Shown: positions 22,723 through 34,592, counted from the stretch's first letter. The stretch is DNA of 64,000 bases from Stachybotrys elegans (GCA_020746835.1 JAGPNK010000018.1:62001-126000), one strand, 5' to 3'. Made by a program: numbers and translations. Notes: generated by a model not told the origin, from the letters alone.

Positions 22723-23568
22723 AATCGTGTTCATTTGTGGAAGGCCAAATTGCTGTGTTCAGGATATTCTTAGCGTCTGTCGAAAGATTGGGGAGACCTA
22801 TGTTCGAACAATAGCCTAACAGAAAACAAACGGCAGCAAGTGGCAAGATCTTCGGCAATATACTCATTTATAAATAGCTGGATTTAACCTGCAGCAACCA
22901 GTGCGATATGCGTAGTATATAAAATTGTGCATTGGTTGACTATCTCGCTACTAGATATCATCGAAAGGAGCGGCCTGACACAATAATGAACTACGGAGAG
23001 TAGCTCATGGCCCGCATTGTTTTTATGCAGATATATTAACCCAGGGCGAGGGAATTTATACCTGTGATCCCGGAGTTCTTGGAGCGCATTCGAAGGCCAT
23101 AGAACAGAAGTCTATCCTGGTGGGCAGGTCTCTCCGCTTCAAAGTTCAGGGGGTAGAGGCGCCGGCGGGCAGCGAGGGTGGATGCGGTAAAGGTGCTTGA
23201 AGGGTGACTGGATGAGGAGGAATATCTGGGCGTGATTGCTTAATTCAGTAGCTGGGGCACATTTTTTTATATCTTATCGCAATTTAGGAAGAGCAATTGC
23301 AGGGAGTAAGATGCTTGTGGCTGTTAAAACAGAAGCCGGCAGTTGGATAGGCTCCTAGAAGTGAAGAAGCAAGACAGCCAGCCAATATAGATAGGCAAAG
23401 AAGGGAAGGGTATAAATGCATATCATGTGATTAGTCGAAGCCTAAAATAGGGATCTCCTACACCGCCTGAAATCAAGGGGCTGGCTTGCCTTCAAAACAA
23501 CGACCGACTCGTCAACTACCCAACGTTTCTCAACATTTCTCAACAATTCATCTGCAAAACAACCCAGG
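22723..23568. other. Intergenic region; TATA-like box before the DUF6604-type gene
   Basis: No coding signal was recognised. TATAAATG at 23411-23418 lies about 150 bp before the next start codon and may be a TATA box. Confidence 0.35.
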
Positions 23569-26177
23569 ATGCTGCCACCAGCTCTCAAAAGCATCTATCA
23601 GCAGTACAAGGCCGACACAGATGTAGTGGCTACTTGGCTAGCAGTCACTGCCAAAGAACATGGCTACACAGAGTCCACTCCGGGCTCCAATTCAGTAGCG
23701 AAATCTGCCAGGCTCAAAGGCAAGGCTCGCAAAAAGGCTCAAAAGGGCGAAGCAACCCCCAATGCCACGGCTGGCAGTACTACCGCCAAGCCGAAGCACG
23801 TCCTGAAAATCAAGGAGTTTGAGCCCATAGCTACCTTCCTTGCTGCCATTGACACCCTCAAAGTACCCGACTACTTTGCGGTTGCCATTGAGCGGGTGAT
23901 CTGGGGTAAGCGTCTGCCCATTTGAAAATGAATTTCTCTAATGTCTTAGTACGCAAGAGCTTCTCTGGGGACCTACAGCAGAGCGGTGAGAATGTTGATC
24001 CGGCCTCAGACCAGAGGCATGCGCATTTCGTTGGAATCCTGGAAAAGGCCCGTGATCTTCTCAAACCACTGATGGAGACCAATGTGTTCAACATGGACGA
24101 GCTCAAAAAGGCCATCTCGAAGCCGAAAAAGTCCAAGAGTGGCTTGGATAACATGTTTGGTCCTCTGGGGGTGTACGAGCCATCTGAATCATTCCTGAAC
24201 GCTCCAGACGTGGAGCTGCCCCAATCGCCTCCCATCGAATACACCCTGGAAAGAGAAGAATCGCTGCCGGAAGCCATCCTTGCCTTCACCTCGATGCTCC
24301 TGGATTTCGATATGCTGCGCAGCCACAACCAGACCCTATGGGGCAAGTACAAGAGCGGAGAGATGGATCTCGCCGCCGTCTCGGTAGCCACCAACCTGTC
24401 CTTCGAACTTGCCCGTGACCTGGAGGAGGATATAGCGCCCTTACTAGAAAAGCATGGCGGAGTGATCGAGTTTACTGACGTGTACTTCAATCGCGTCTGC
24501 GAAGCCATGGGGATTGATACGGACGACAAACCTCCCGGAAGCCACTATAATGTGGAGGCCTATGAGATTGCGCAGGGCTGCCTCTTCAACACAATGAGTT
24601 TCTTGGCCGCGTTTGGCCAGGCTAACCGGGATGCAGATAATATGCCTGTCTCGTACAATGGCAAATTCGGCTGGTACAAGCATCTTTTTAGGCGTACGGC
24701 CACCAACGAAGACAGGTTTCTCCGAGACAAAGCTGCGGTTCTCGAGATTTGCGGCGAGCTACACTTTCTTCAGTCCAATCTTGCTCGGGGTGCAGTCGAG
24801 GATGAGCTAGTCCGCGGCATGGCGGAGACCCTGCAGTCGGGCCTGCCAAAGATTTGGTTTGGTTATGCCATGCAGGTATACCTTGACATTCTGGAGATAC
24901 TTGACGCCGACTGTCAACGTGGATACAAAGACATGAGACGCGAGGTGCTGCGCCTCAAAAAGGCCATGCTCAGTGTTCCATTGGCATCGAAGCCGCGCAG
25001 CAAAGTGCTGAGAGCAGTGTCCAGCTGGGATAAAGATCCCATGTATCTGTACAGAGAACAGTTGGACAGCTTGGGTTTGCTACCCAACACCGGGCCACCC
25101 CCATTCCAGTTCCTCCACCAGAACCCCATGTATTGCGGACTTTGGTTGCATCATATGCGACAAGTTTTCCACATGAGTGGTGTTGAGTATGCCGCTGCGC
25201 CGGGTGCCTTGATGGCTACGACACAGTTGTATCACGCCCTCCGCCAGGAAGGCAAACTCGAGCAAGACCTCGTGTGGGAGGATCTAGCTACTTTCTGGAA
25301 GCAGCAGGGTGATGCCACGTTCTTCGTCGGCAGCCCCCCTACCGATCGGGAAGGGTACTTCAAAAACTACTGCCTGAGCATCGGCAGCTCCATCAGCAAC
25401 TGGGCTACAAGCAAGAAGCGTTCGGGCAAAATCAACATCAACGTCGCCAACAGGCGCAATATGAAGTTTATGGGAAAGCTCGGGCTCGAACTTGACCGTC
25501 GTCTCTTGCCGACTGGTTCCCGCATGCCCATGGATGGAGAGGCGTTTCAGGCCATTTTAGAAAGGGGTCGGCGAAGCAAGTTCCTGGATGGAAAGGGACA
25601 TATCCGACCGGAATGTGTAGAGGCGGCAAAGGCAGCAGAGGTGAGACGCACAGTATGCACACAACCCATCTCAGCTAACGCTCCGCAGCACAACCCGCCT
25701 AAACTCAGCGGGCCCGAACTTATTTCCCAGGTGGCCACCGACATCCAGGCCGAGATACCGGAAACAACCTTCAACTACTTTGCCATGCACGACACGGTTT
25801 GGGCCCTGCTTCAAGAGTTGCGACAAGAAGCTCTGAAGCCCGATGCCATGGGGTCTCAACTTCACAGTGTGGTGCCAAATGAAGACCATTTGCCTCACGT
25901 AGTAGGCTGCGTCTTCTCTGCGGCAGCTGGAAGACTTGACAAAACGCCGCACCTGTCACCCGACTTCCTCATGGACATGGCCGCGAACACGATCCGTGCT
26001 ATTCTGGTAGCTGGCAAAGGGCGGTGCATACTGGAGCAGGGCCAAGCGGTGGTGAGCCCCAAGGAGGTTGCTGGTCTGAAGTATGCAGAGCCTGTTGATG
26101 CATGGGGATACAACCAAATGATGAAGAAGATGCAGAAAATGGCGGGGTCGATGGACACCGGATGTCCTACACAGTAG
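23569..26177 (+). CDS. DUF6604-type protein of unknown function
   Basis: A protein of about 840-855 aa, frequent in Pezizomycotina genomes. The N-terminus MLPPALKSIYQQYKADTDVVATWLA is the start of the conserved DUF6604 region. A lysine-rich linker (ARLKGKARKKAQKGE) follows at residues 50-65. Exon 1 (23569-23905) joins exon 2 at 23950 through a 44-nt intron (VIW|VRKSFSGD). A second possible intron at 25641-25688 (GTGAGA...CAG, 48 nt) keeps frame whether or not it is removed. The C-terminal part is rich in helices (e.g. EILDADCQRGYKDMRREVLRLKKAM). I recognise no catalytic motif and assign no function. Confidence 0.85.
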
Positions 26178-26429
26178 GTCACTTCACATCTTGGTTTCAT
26201 GCTTCGAGGACACAGATACACAAGGCATTGATAGGCACATGAGGCTCGCGGATAATCAATATATGTTTTCTAGTGATGCCAGTAAAAATATCTTCTTCAC
26301 GCTCCTAGTCAATAATTTATTGGCCAAAAACAGCGCCACGGCGGCATCGTGACGGAAGCTCCCGATCAATTGCGGTATACAGGTGGCTAGTAAACTTTGA
26401 CATCGGCATCGCCGCATCCACAAGCTTTT

Positions 26430-26515
26430 CTTACCTATTGATTTGATGTCGTCTTTATCGTCAGAGGGGGCCCTCCTGCTAGGGCCTGTGAGAACCAACC
26501 CAGTCCCTATACGCA
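26430..26515 (-). repeat. Dispersed repeat copy R4, diverged
   Basis: The block TTACCTATTGATTTGATGTC, followed by GTCTTTATCGTCAGAGGGGG, matches the complement of the family's inner part. The constant terminus is heavily changed here. Confidence 0.5.
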
Positions 26516-26570
26516 CAAGCAGTACAGGGTCAGTTTTCAATAGTAAGATTCATCCCCCATTTATATATAG

Positions 26571-27367
26571 CTAAAAATAAATATGCGCCTGGCTCTTCCT
26601 CACCCGCTCAGCCTTGCCCTCAACTGACGCATTCGCGACAACTGCCGTCTCTTGCCTAGGCGCCTCGCGACAGTCCGGAGCTGCGACCGATGACCCAGCC
26701 TGCGACAACATCTCGATGTGACTAGTCGATACTGGCGAGCTTATCTGCACAGAGGCCGTGGTCGTGCTGTCGAACTCCAGTGGATGTGGGTGCGGTGCGT
26801 ATTGTTCAGGGCCAAGGCTTGCGCTGGATAGAACCACCCCCGTCCTCAATCGGTACCATTCTTTGATGTCATCCATTGATTGCAATGGGAGACTGTCCCA
26901 TTCCTTAATCTTGCTCGATTTGCTCTGCTGGCTGGATGAGCGCGATGGCAGAGCATCGGCCGAGCCGGGGCTTATTGAATGGAGGACGCGAAGGAGGGCA
27001 TCTTCCGTTTCGACCAGACGTGCTTCCAGTCTATTGATGAAACCAATAGGGATGCCCCTAGTCAAGTCAGACATGCCAAATGTCATTCCGTGGAGCAGAC
27101 TCGCCTCTTATTCTGCTCGGGATACTGGCACAGCGACGGCTGATCGTTACATTGCAGACAGTGAGGCCTTGGAGGTCTGAGCGGTCGAGAACTGCATCAT
27201 TGCCAAGCCACTTACAGTCGACGATCGCACTATGGCCATTTTGTTAGTTGTGCTGATGAGTTGTCACGTTGACGCACCTTTCGCTTCTTCTGACGACAAG
27301 GGCCACATGCTATCGGGTTCGACAGTCTACCAGCATCTACTTCCTCATGGTCGTCATTCGCCGCCAT
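26571..27367 (-). CDS. Short Zn2Cys6 DNA-binding protein
   Basis: Nuclear zinc-cluster protein. Exons 27367-27278, 27229-27216, 27176-27105 and 27057-26571 sum to 663 nt, giving 220 aa. The zinc cluster is split over three exons: ACGPCRQKKRK, then CDRRLPPRPHCLQC, then NDQPSLCQYP. A heptad-like linker GIPIGFINRLEARLVETEDALLRVL and the block IKEWDSLPLQ...IKEWYRLRTG follow. It ends with SQAHIYF and has no fungal-trans regulatory domain. The third intron (27104-27058) has a GC donor (GAG|GCGAGT) and an AG acceptor; this choice restores the frame exactly. It lies head-to-head with a regulator that has the opposite architecture. Short zinc-cluster proteins of this kind exist in other fungi, so truncation is not certain. 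Confidence 0.78.
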
Positions 27368-27573
27368 AGGGAATACACATCGTCTCACGTCGAGTCCTGA
27401 CTTTAGCTGCAGATAGCCTCCAAGCTGCTGATCCGTGTCTAATGGGGCACATCAGTCTGGAGGTGAACGTCATTAACCCCGCCCCGGAGATTTCTTTGTC
27501 CGACACCCTCGTCCAACCGCCGTTAGTAGCTGTGAAACTCAGCAGAATGATCTTTTGTTGATGACTTGGCACA

Positions 27574-29735
27574 ATGACCGCCCACCAGTCGCCGTTTGAC
27601 GGCTCTGAGACAGCATCTTGCTCCACCCCCGGATTCCCTCCCGAGACTCGGAAGCGCAAGCGGTCCTCGGTATCCATACCCCAGCCAGCCCGTGAGTATG
27701 GGTTGATGCGCGACTCGGGCGAGCATGACATTGCTCGATTCGTGGGCAGCAGTAGCGGCATTCACTACATCCGCGCCGTTTACCTGAGGCTTGCCCGACG
27801 CTCGGCGTCAAGGGCGACTCGGACGGCCAAGAGCAATTTGGTTCCGGGTGAAGACGACCAACTACGTGATGTCAGTTCGTCGACCGGGGTGCTGTGGAAG
27901 AGCGACGAGGCTCAATATTGCAGCCAAGGTGACAAGCCTGCCTTTGAAGACCTTCTGGAATGGTCCAAGAGCTACTTTGAGTGCTGGCATCCCGTCCTAC
28001 CCTTCCTCCATGGCCCTGACGTCTTGCGCTCCTTTGAGGAGATCTCTGATAGAGGCTACTCTGGAATCGACCCCCTTGATCTCGTCATTGTCAAGTCGAT
28101 TCTCTCCATCTCCTTGGCTGATAGCCGTCAACGCTCGCCCCTGGAAAAACCTGTCCCGCTTGCCCTACTATTCAATAGTTTTGAGGCAGCTGTAGCAAGT
28201 TCTCAATTTGCGCTCAGTCAGCCCGCAACAATCAAGGCCACACAAGCTGCCCTTGCGATTCAGCTGTTCCTCGCTTCCATGCTCTGCCTCAACTCAGCAT
28301 CTCGACTGGGAGGCTTGATCGTGCGCATGGCGTACCATCTCGGCCTCCATCGATGCCCAGCTCGGTTCCCCTTCTTTTCTCCCGAGGTAGCAAGTTTGAG
28401 GCGCCGTGTATTCTGGTGCATCTACACACTGGAAAGGCTTCTATGCCAGTCGCTAGGTTTACCACTAGACATTCAGGATGATGATTTGGACGTTTGCTAC
28501 CCTGGTGAAGAGAGGCATCATGACCCGCGCGAAGCCATCTTGAACGACGAGCCCAACCGACTCCAGCTTCTCACCTTGATGGCCAAACATGCTCGCATCC
28601 GTGGGTTGATACTTGAATTGCGGAGCAAATCAGTCCTACAACGACAAGACACAACGGAGCGAACGGCATACGTTCAGACCGAGCTGGCCAAATGGGCAAA
28701 CGAAATACAAGATATTGTTGAAGACCCATACCAGGATTCATCTACAATCTCCTCAAGCCACCGACTGATGCTCCGCACTCTCAAATATGAATCGATTATT
28801 TCTTTGAACCGCCCAGGCTTGGCTGCTGAGTTTCCAGATATCTCGTATTCGTCCGCGTTTCAAGCCTGCATTTCTGCTGCAAAATCCATCTGCATCGACA
28901 TGAAGAGGCATGTAACCCATCATCGACTGGAAGACGAAAATGACGCCAAAAGACTACATCTGCCATTGCTCTGGCCATCCTTTACTTGGACGGTATGGAT
29001 CAGCGTCTTCGTGCTCATTCACGCTGCCTTCGAGAACCAGACCCCCATGAAGAGTGTACTTAGGTTTGTCATTACCCCTCAGATGCCGATTTGAGTCTAA
29101 TGCACAAAAGACATGCCGTGGCAGCAAAAGATGTTCTTAGCTACTTGGCTGCGCGGGGCACGTCGTGGCCCGAGTACTGTCTTGAGGCCACTGATGAACT
29201 AATTTCGGCAGTCGAAGAGACATCGACGAGGCGGAGCGCCCCTCATCTCCCAACCTCAGCCTCAAACCCGGCGGCAGTTTCCGACACCGATGAGGTCAAC
29301 ATCGCGAGGCCTCGAATGCGCCAGGGCACGATGTCTGGTCATATCTCAAGGCGTCCAGATTCAGTCTCAACAAACGAAAACACCGCAAGCACTCTGATAG
29401 AAACCTCAAATACCGACAAAAGTCATACACTGCAACAGCCTGCTGTCTCCCAGCATCTGGGTGTAGAGCGTACAGAGGCTCTTACACAGCAGCTTTTTGA
29501 ACAGCCAACAAACGGAATGGCTAGCAATGGTCGTGTTGATTTCGCGAGCAGTCTAGCCTTTTCTAATGCGTCATACCCGGTGGATATCGCAGAGAACACG
29601 TCACTCGAGGGTCAGGAATCGATGAAATGGTACGACCATATGTTTTCTAGTTCGTTCAGTGCCATCGACAATCCGTTTCTCGTGGCTGCCGAATTTGATG
29701 CCACCATTGACCCTACTTGGAGTTACTTAAGATAG
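27574..29735 (+). CDS. Fungal-specific transcription factor domain protein lacking a zinc cluster
   Basis: Exons 27574-29063 and 29111-29735 give 704 aa. A basic patch ETRKRKRSS lies near residue 28 and may be a nuclear signal. From FVGSSSGIHYIRAVYLRLARR onward it looks like a Zn2Cys6 regulator after its DNA-binding part. The central fungal_trans region includes FECWHPVLPFLHGPDVL, SASRLGGLIVRMAYHLGLHRCPARF, LRRRVFWCIYTLERLLCQSLGLPL and IQDDDLDVCYPG. No cysteine cluster occurs before it in this frame, and none was found in the 200 bp upstream on this strand. It may regulate the neighbouring transporter, kinase and dehydrogenase genes (inference from position). It could act with a DNA-binding partner, such as the divergent short zinc-cluster protein. 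Confidence 0.85.
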
Positions 29736-30034
29736 ATATGTAAATAGGTCGAAAAAGTGTGATACAGTATAACATAAATTCAACCGGCTAAGATCAAACT
29801 GCTTCGGGTTAATAGACATACACCATCCAAATGTTACGTTGCACCACCCTACTATATTGTCTCTAGTACTTCAGACTGCTTGAATGTTAATTAGCGATTT
29901 TGCCCAGAAGAGTCATAGAATTGCCATGGAGGGTTTCGGTTGTAAACGTTTATTTATACATCATCATTGCAACCATGTGGCAAGCTACTTAAAGTTCTTT
30001 TCATATGCCCCTGCTCTCCGACTTTGACAGGCCT

Positions 30035-31608
30035 TTAGTATGCATATCGAACAGCATCAGTATTCCCTTCCCGATCCAGATTCTTGTTTGTTCGAACGAG
30101 CCAGATTCTAAGCACCCAAGTGCCTGCAATGCACATGACCGCAAAGGCAGCATTGCTAGACATTCCAATCAAATACCGGGGACCGTCGCTCTCGGGATAG
30201 AGATAGGCAGTGTAAATATAAGAGGCATTGGCAATGACATTGACGATGGACAGGCTGACCGACTTTTTCTCGGGAGTCGAACCCAGAGTGGCAGACACCC
30301 AACCCAGAATCATCGAGTTGACGGCGTAAGCGCCGCTCGCGAAGAGGAAGCACGCAATGTAGCGCGCGGCAGTATTGAGTGTGACGCAAGAGATAATGTA
30401 ACCAACAATGGCGATACTCATGCAGACAGTAATGTGGTATGTTCGCTCGTTGTACTTTCCGGATGACATTCCGGCAGCATAGCCGAAGAAGCCAGAAACC
30501 AGGTAGGGTGGGCAGGTCAGTACCAGAGTGATGGTGGTGTTGAAGCCCAGCGATCCAACAACAGTGGGGAAGAAATTGTTGAAGGAGCAGGCCGAAAGGT
30601 GCATGTTTTGAATGAAGCAGAGCAGCCAAAGACGTGGGTCGCGGATGGCCTGCTTAAAGCCGGCTCGGGCGCCCTTGCTCTCTTCGAGCCCGACAGTATC
30701 GCGAATCATGCGATCGTGGGCAAGTTGGCGCTCCTCTTGCGTCAACCAGCGTGTGGTCAGGGGGCTGTCCGCCAGGGTAAACATGCCGATAATTCCAACA
30801 GCAAAGGTCAACGTTCCCTCGATGATAAACAGCCACTGCCAGCCATGTAGGCCGTGGTGTCCATCAATGGTGCCAAAAGTCGCCGCAGCGATGAGGCCTG
30901 AGAAGGATGTTGCAAAAATGTTGCCAGAGTACAGGATGGAGAGCCGAGTGGCGATTTCCTTTCGCGTATAGAAGATTGACAGCAGGTATAGGGCACCGGG
31001 ATAAAAGGGAGCTTCTGTAACACCAAGGAAGAATCGCAATAGAACGAGCCCTGTGTAGTTTTGAGCGAGTGCAGTACACGCAGAAACCACAGCCCAAGCC
31101 ATCATACAAATGGCCATGTAAACCGAGGGGCGGACGCGGCCCGAAGATATGATCATGTTGGAAGGAATTTGCATGAGAAGGTAGCTGAATCAATGTTACG
31201 AATGCGTCCAATGCTGCAGAGCCCGGGGAGACGTACCCAACAAATAGAATCGAGATACAGGTGTTATACTGAGTTCCAACTAGGCCGAGATTATCCTCCA
31301 GGCCATTCAGACGAGCCTGGGCGATGGCATTTCGATCCAGCTATACGTATTAGGCCAAGTCATGCGAAAGAGATCCGGGGGGCACATACGTAGTTCAGAA
31401 AATACATGGCCCACAATGTAGGCATGATTCTGAAATCCAGTTTGCGCACGAGGCGAATCTCCTCAGGGTTCGTCTTTTTGACTGCTCCCGAGTAATCGGC
31501 TACTTCGCCCAACACACCAGTACCCTTCTCCAGGGTATCAGGGCGCATCTCGACACAGTCTTCTTCGGGCTTCTGCTCGACGTTGGTCTGCTTGGTGTCG
31601 AAGCCCAT
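30035..31608 (-). CDS. MFS transporter, anion:cation symporter (ACS) family
   Basis: Twelve-helix carrier of the ACS family, which includes tartrate, phthalate, nicotinate and allantoate permeases. Exons 31608-31390, 31340-31237 and 31184-30035 sum to 1473 nt, giving 490 aa. Features: IRLVRKLDFRIMPTLWAMYFLNY before TM1, RNAIAQARLNGLEDNLGL after it, RFFLGVTEAPFYPGALYLLSIFYTRKEIATR (the signature of TM4-5), and GWQWLFIIEGTLT. The next gene upstream on the same strand is D-glycerate 3-kinase, and a tartrate-dehydrogenase-type gene follows. That context favours a C4 hydroxy-diacid such as tartrate as substrate, but the sequence alone does not prove it. The ATG at 31608 was chosen over an upstream in-frame ATG because the added residues do not look like the family. 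Confidence 0.88.
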
Positions 31609-32018
31609 GGCTGCGTTTGTCTTGAGTATAAAGAATAAGATGGGGCAGGTTGAGGATGCAGAGTGGGTGATGTGCTCGAGTGATTGAGTCTGGTCTTGCG
31701 AGGAGGGCAGCATCTTTATATTAGGCCTGGCCTGTGCCAGACGGACTTTGAGCTGGCGGTTCATCCTTCTCCAGGATGAAAGGCCCCACGGGGCCCCGGA
31801 TTTTGGCCAAGCCGGGCCATTGTACCTTCTCCAACCAAACTTGTCGGCCCCAGAGCCGTTAGCGGCGGACGAAGAAAGATCCGCAGATGAGTGATGGACC
31901 TGTGGTTCGAGGGCATATGAAGAAACCGGCTAGTCGGACGTGTGTCGGTTCTCACGGAGTTTCATTTGAAAGGTTCTCGATTCAGCTCATGGCTCGAGCA
32001 AGCTAACAAGTTTGTGTA

Positions 32019-33005
32019 CTAGTCCATCTCCTTAACTTCCAGCACCTCTCTAGCATGGTTCAGAATTACTTGCACATGCTTCTTTTGTTCCTCTCCCTGA
32101 AAAAAATTTCCTTGCTGTAGTCGATTGAGGTAGAGCTCGTACGCTGGCATATAGCCCCTGACGAACCGTATAACTTGGTCGTCCGTCATGCCGGGCTTGT
32201 GCTTCCTGAGTGCCCGTTCTTGATCAAGTCTCCATTCGTAGACCTGAAGCAGCTTATTTGTGCTTAGATGAAGAAGCCCGTCAAAATGCTGTGGCCCCAT
32301 GAAATCGTGGTAATAGCCATTCAAGTTGCTGTTGATCAACTGCAAGTGGTGCAACTCGTGGTCCGCTATATTCCGTCTTCCAAAACCCTTTTCTGAGCCT
32401 TGAATTGCAAGCCGGTCCTTCTCCCACTTTTGCTTGATCTCTCTGTCGGTCAAGGGCGTGAAGCCAAGGCACCAGCCCTCGAATATGAGAACATCTAGGC
32501 CCTCACCGGCCGGCACCTTTACCCATCGTTCGCGAGGCACCCTCCCGCCTTGACCTGAGTGCAGGCTCTTATCAAAAGCTGGCCACTCAACGAAAGCATC
32601 GCTAGGCTTGTCTCGAATCTGGAGGACGCTGGAGAAGAAGTCTTTTGCGAGGGCTTCGTCATGCGTTCCCGGCTGACCTCGCGTTTGTAGTAGCGCATTG
32701 CTGGGATTTGCAGATCGGATTGCCACAAGCTCCGGGTGGTCATGGTAGAGATCGTCCAAAGACAAGATTCGAGTCTTGATACTGTGGCGATTTGTCAAGG
32801 TCGTCGCGAGGGCTATGGCCCATGTCGATTTCCCACTTCCCTGTAACCCTGACAGACCGAGGATGAAGGGCTTGGTTGACCTTTTGCCGTGTTCCAAAAT
32901 TTGAGGGAGGAGAATGGCCAGCACAGCCTCGATGCCTTTTTCGTCAATCATGGTTGATAATGAAACAAGAGTTTGTGGTGGTGAGTCATTGCCTACGGTG
33001 AACAT
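32019..33005 (-). CDS. D-glycerate 3-kinase
   Basis: Cytosolic kinase that would phosphorylate D-glycerate to 3-phosphoglycerate with ATP. Single exon, 328 aa. The Walker A motif is in LGLSGLQGSGKSTWA (about residue 55). LSLDDLYHDHPEL, QTRGQPGTHDEALA and FDKSLHSGQGGR are conserved in the plant/fungal GLYK and yeast YGR205W-like family. LIFEGWCLGFTP gives the Walker B-like strand, and VYEWRLDQERALR the C-terminal block. An internal ATG (MIDEKGIEA, at 32951) is another possible start. It sits between an ACS transporter and a tartrate-dehydrogenase-type gene; in that route D-glycerate is the decarboxylation product, so the kinase fits as the next step. Confidence 0.9.
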   Translation of the reverse strand: MFTVGNDSPPQTLVSLSTMIDEKGIEAVLAILLPQILEHGKRSTKPFILGLSGLQGSGKSTWAIALATTLTNRHSIKTRILSLDDLYHDHPELVAIRSANPSNALLQTRGQPGTHDEALAKDFFSSVLQIRDKPSDAFVEWPAFDKSLHSGQGGRVPRERWVKVPAGEGLDVLIFEGWCLGFTPLTDREIKQKWEKDRLAIQGSEKGFGRRNIADHELHHLQLINSNLNGYYHDFMGPQHFDGLLHLSTNKLLQVYEWRLDQERALRKHKPGMTDDQVIRFVRGYMPAYELYLNRLQQGNFFQGEEQKKHVQVILNHAREVLEVKEMD

Positions 33006-33387
33006 AACGTTTACATTCTATAACTGATCCTAGGGATAAGCTGATAAGGTTGGGGGGAACAAAATCAACGAAATTGGATGTAACTAGGCTACTCCTGGCA
33101 ACATCCTCTTCTCAGCGGTCTCCAACTAGGCTGTCCCGCTAACGGCTGCGTGAGCCCGTGGGTGGTGATCGGCGGACTATGAAATGTCCGCGGCCTCTTC
33201 ATTCTCCACACCGGCAACCCCATATCTCCACCCGCCCAACCAAATGGTGGTGTGTTTGTAGGCCAGCCGGAGAAGCTCATGGAAATGTCACATTATAAAA
33301 GTTCATAAACCTTCCACCTGAACCTGGTATTCTCCGCACTATCCGCAAACTCAAACTTCTTCATCAATCGTCCATACTTTTTTGAAC
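33006..33387. promoter_or_regulatory. Divergent promoter between glycerate kinase and tartrate dehydrogenase-type gene
   Basis: 382 bp between two divergent start codons. ATTATAAAAG at about 33291-33300 lies some 90 bp before the plus-strand ATG and looks like a TATA box. No conserved palindrome could be fixed by eye. Confidence 0.45.
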
Positions 33388-34592
33388 ATGTCTCCCACCG
33401 CCGTTCCCGTCAGCAAGACGTACAGCATTGCGTCTATCCCTGCGGATGGCATTGGCCCAGAGGTCATCTCCGCTGGCATTGACGTTTTGAACGCGCTCTC
33501 CGAGACTCTTCAGACGTTTGAGTTCAAGTTTACTCACTACGACTGGAGCTCGGACACGTACAAAGAGACTGGCAAATACATTCCTGATGATGGCCTAGAA
33601 CAGCTCAAGCAGCATGACGCTATATTCTTTGGAGCCGTGGGCGCTCCTGGTAAGGGCTCATATCCAAAAACATGGAATACTCTGCTAACTTGCGAGCAGA
33701 TGTGCCCGATCATATCTCCCTCTGGGGTTTGCGACTAGCAATCTGTCAACCCTTCCAGCAATACGCCAACGTACGACCTACCAAAGTCCTCAAAGGCACC
33801 CAGTCCCCCTTGCGCAACTGCAAGATAGGAGACTTGGACTGGGTCATTATCCGCGAGAATAGCGAGGGCGAGTATGCTGGCCAGGGTGGCCGTTCACACC
33901 GCGGCAAGCCATGGGAGACTGCTACTGAGGTGTCCATCTTTACTCGCCACGGCATCACCAGACTTATGCGCTTTGCATTTGAGATGGCCCAGAAGCGACC
34001 TCGCAAACTTCTTACTGTTGTTACCAAGAGCAATGCCCAGCGCAATGGTATGGTCTTATGGGACGAGGTTGCTAGCGATGTTGCCAAGGAGTTTCCCGAC
34101 GTTACTGTTGATAAGATGCTCGTGGATGCAATGACTGTCCGTATGACACTGAAGCCTGAGAGTCTGGACACCATCGTTGCTACCAACTTGGTAAGGTCCA
34201 CTGACTTGACAAGCTTGCACAGGCTAACAGTACTGCAGCATGCAGATATTCTCTCAGATCTAGCCGCGGCTCTGGCCGGTTCTATTGGTATTGCTCCAAC
34301 CAGTAATTTGGATCCTACCCGCGAATACCCCTCCATGTTCGAGCCTATACACGGCTCTGCATTTGACATCACTGGCAAGGGCATTGCGAACCCAGTGGCC
34401 ACGTTCTGGACTGCTGCAGAGATGCTGGCGTGGCTCGGAGAGGAGGACGCCTCTATTAAACTTATGGAAGCTGTTGAGAAGGTATGCGAGGCAGGGATTC
34501 TCTCCGCTGACCTCGGCGGCAAGGCTACGACAAAGGAGGTAACAGCAGCGGTGGTAGCAGAGATAAAAAATATTACCACAAAGTCTATCTAA
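33388..34592 (+). CDS. Tartrate dehydrogenase/decarboxylase-type enzyme
   Basis: NAD- and metal-dependent beta-decarboxylating dehydrogenase. Exons 33388-33649, 33700-34190 and 34239-34592 sum to 1107 nt, giving 368 aa, the length of bacterial tartrate dehydrogenase. SIPADGIGPEVISAG is the N-terminal block. DHISLWGLRLAICQPFQQYA is the tartrate/D-malate-type variant of the substrate loop, unlike isopropylmalate dehydrogenase. IRENSEGEYAG, VVTKSNAQRNGMVLWDEV (catalytic Lys), MLVDAMTVRM (Asp) and NLHADILSDLAAALAGSIG (metal-binding Asp) follow. Known members act on tartrate (to oxaloglycolate or D-glycerate) and D-malate. With glycerate kinase next door, the decarboxylating tartrate-to-glycerate reaction is favoured; D-malate remains possible. 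Start at ATG 33388; the frame upstream has only a TTG. Confidence 0.88.

Noticed and set aside
23858..24529. Minus-strand frame opposite the DUF6604-type gene
   Set aside because: Serine/arginine-rich antisense shadow of coding sequence.
33746..34579. Long minus-strand frame opposite the tartrate-dehydrogenase-type gene
   Set aside because: It is the antisense of a clearly conserved coding region and has no family resemblance of its own.
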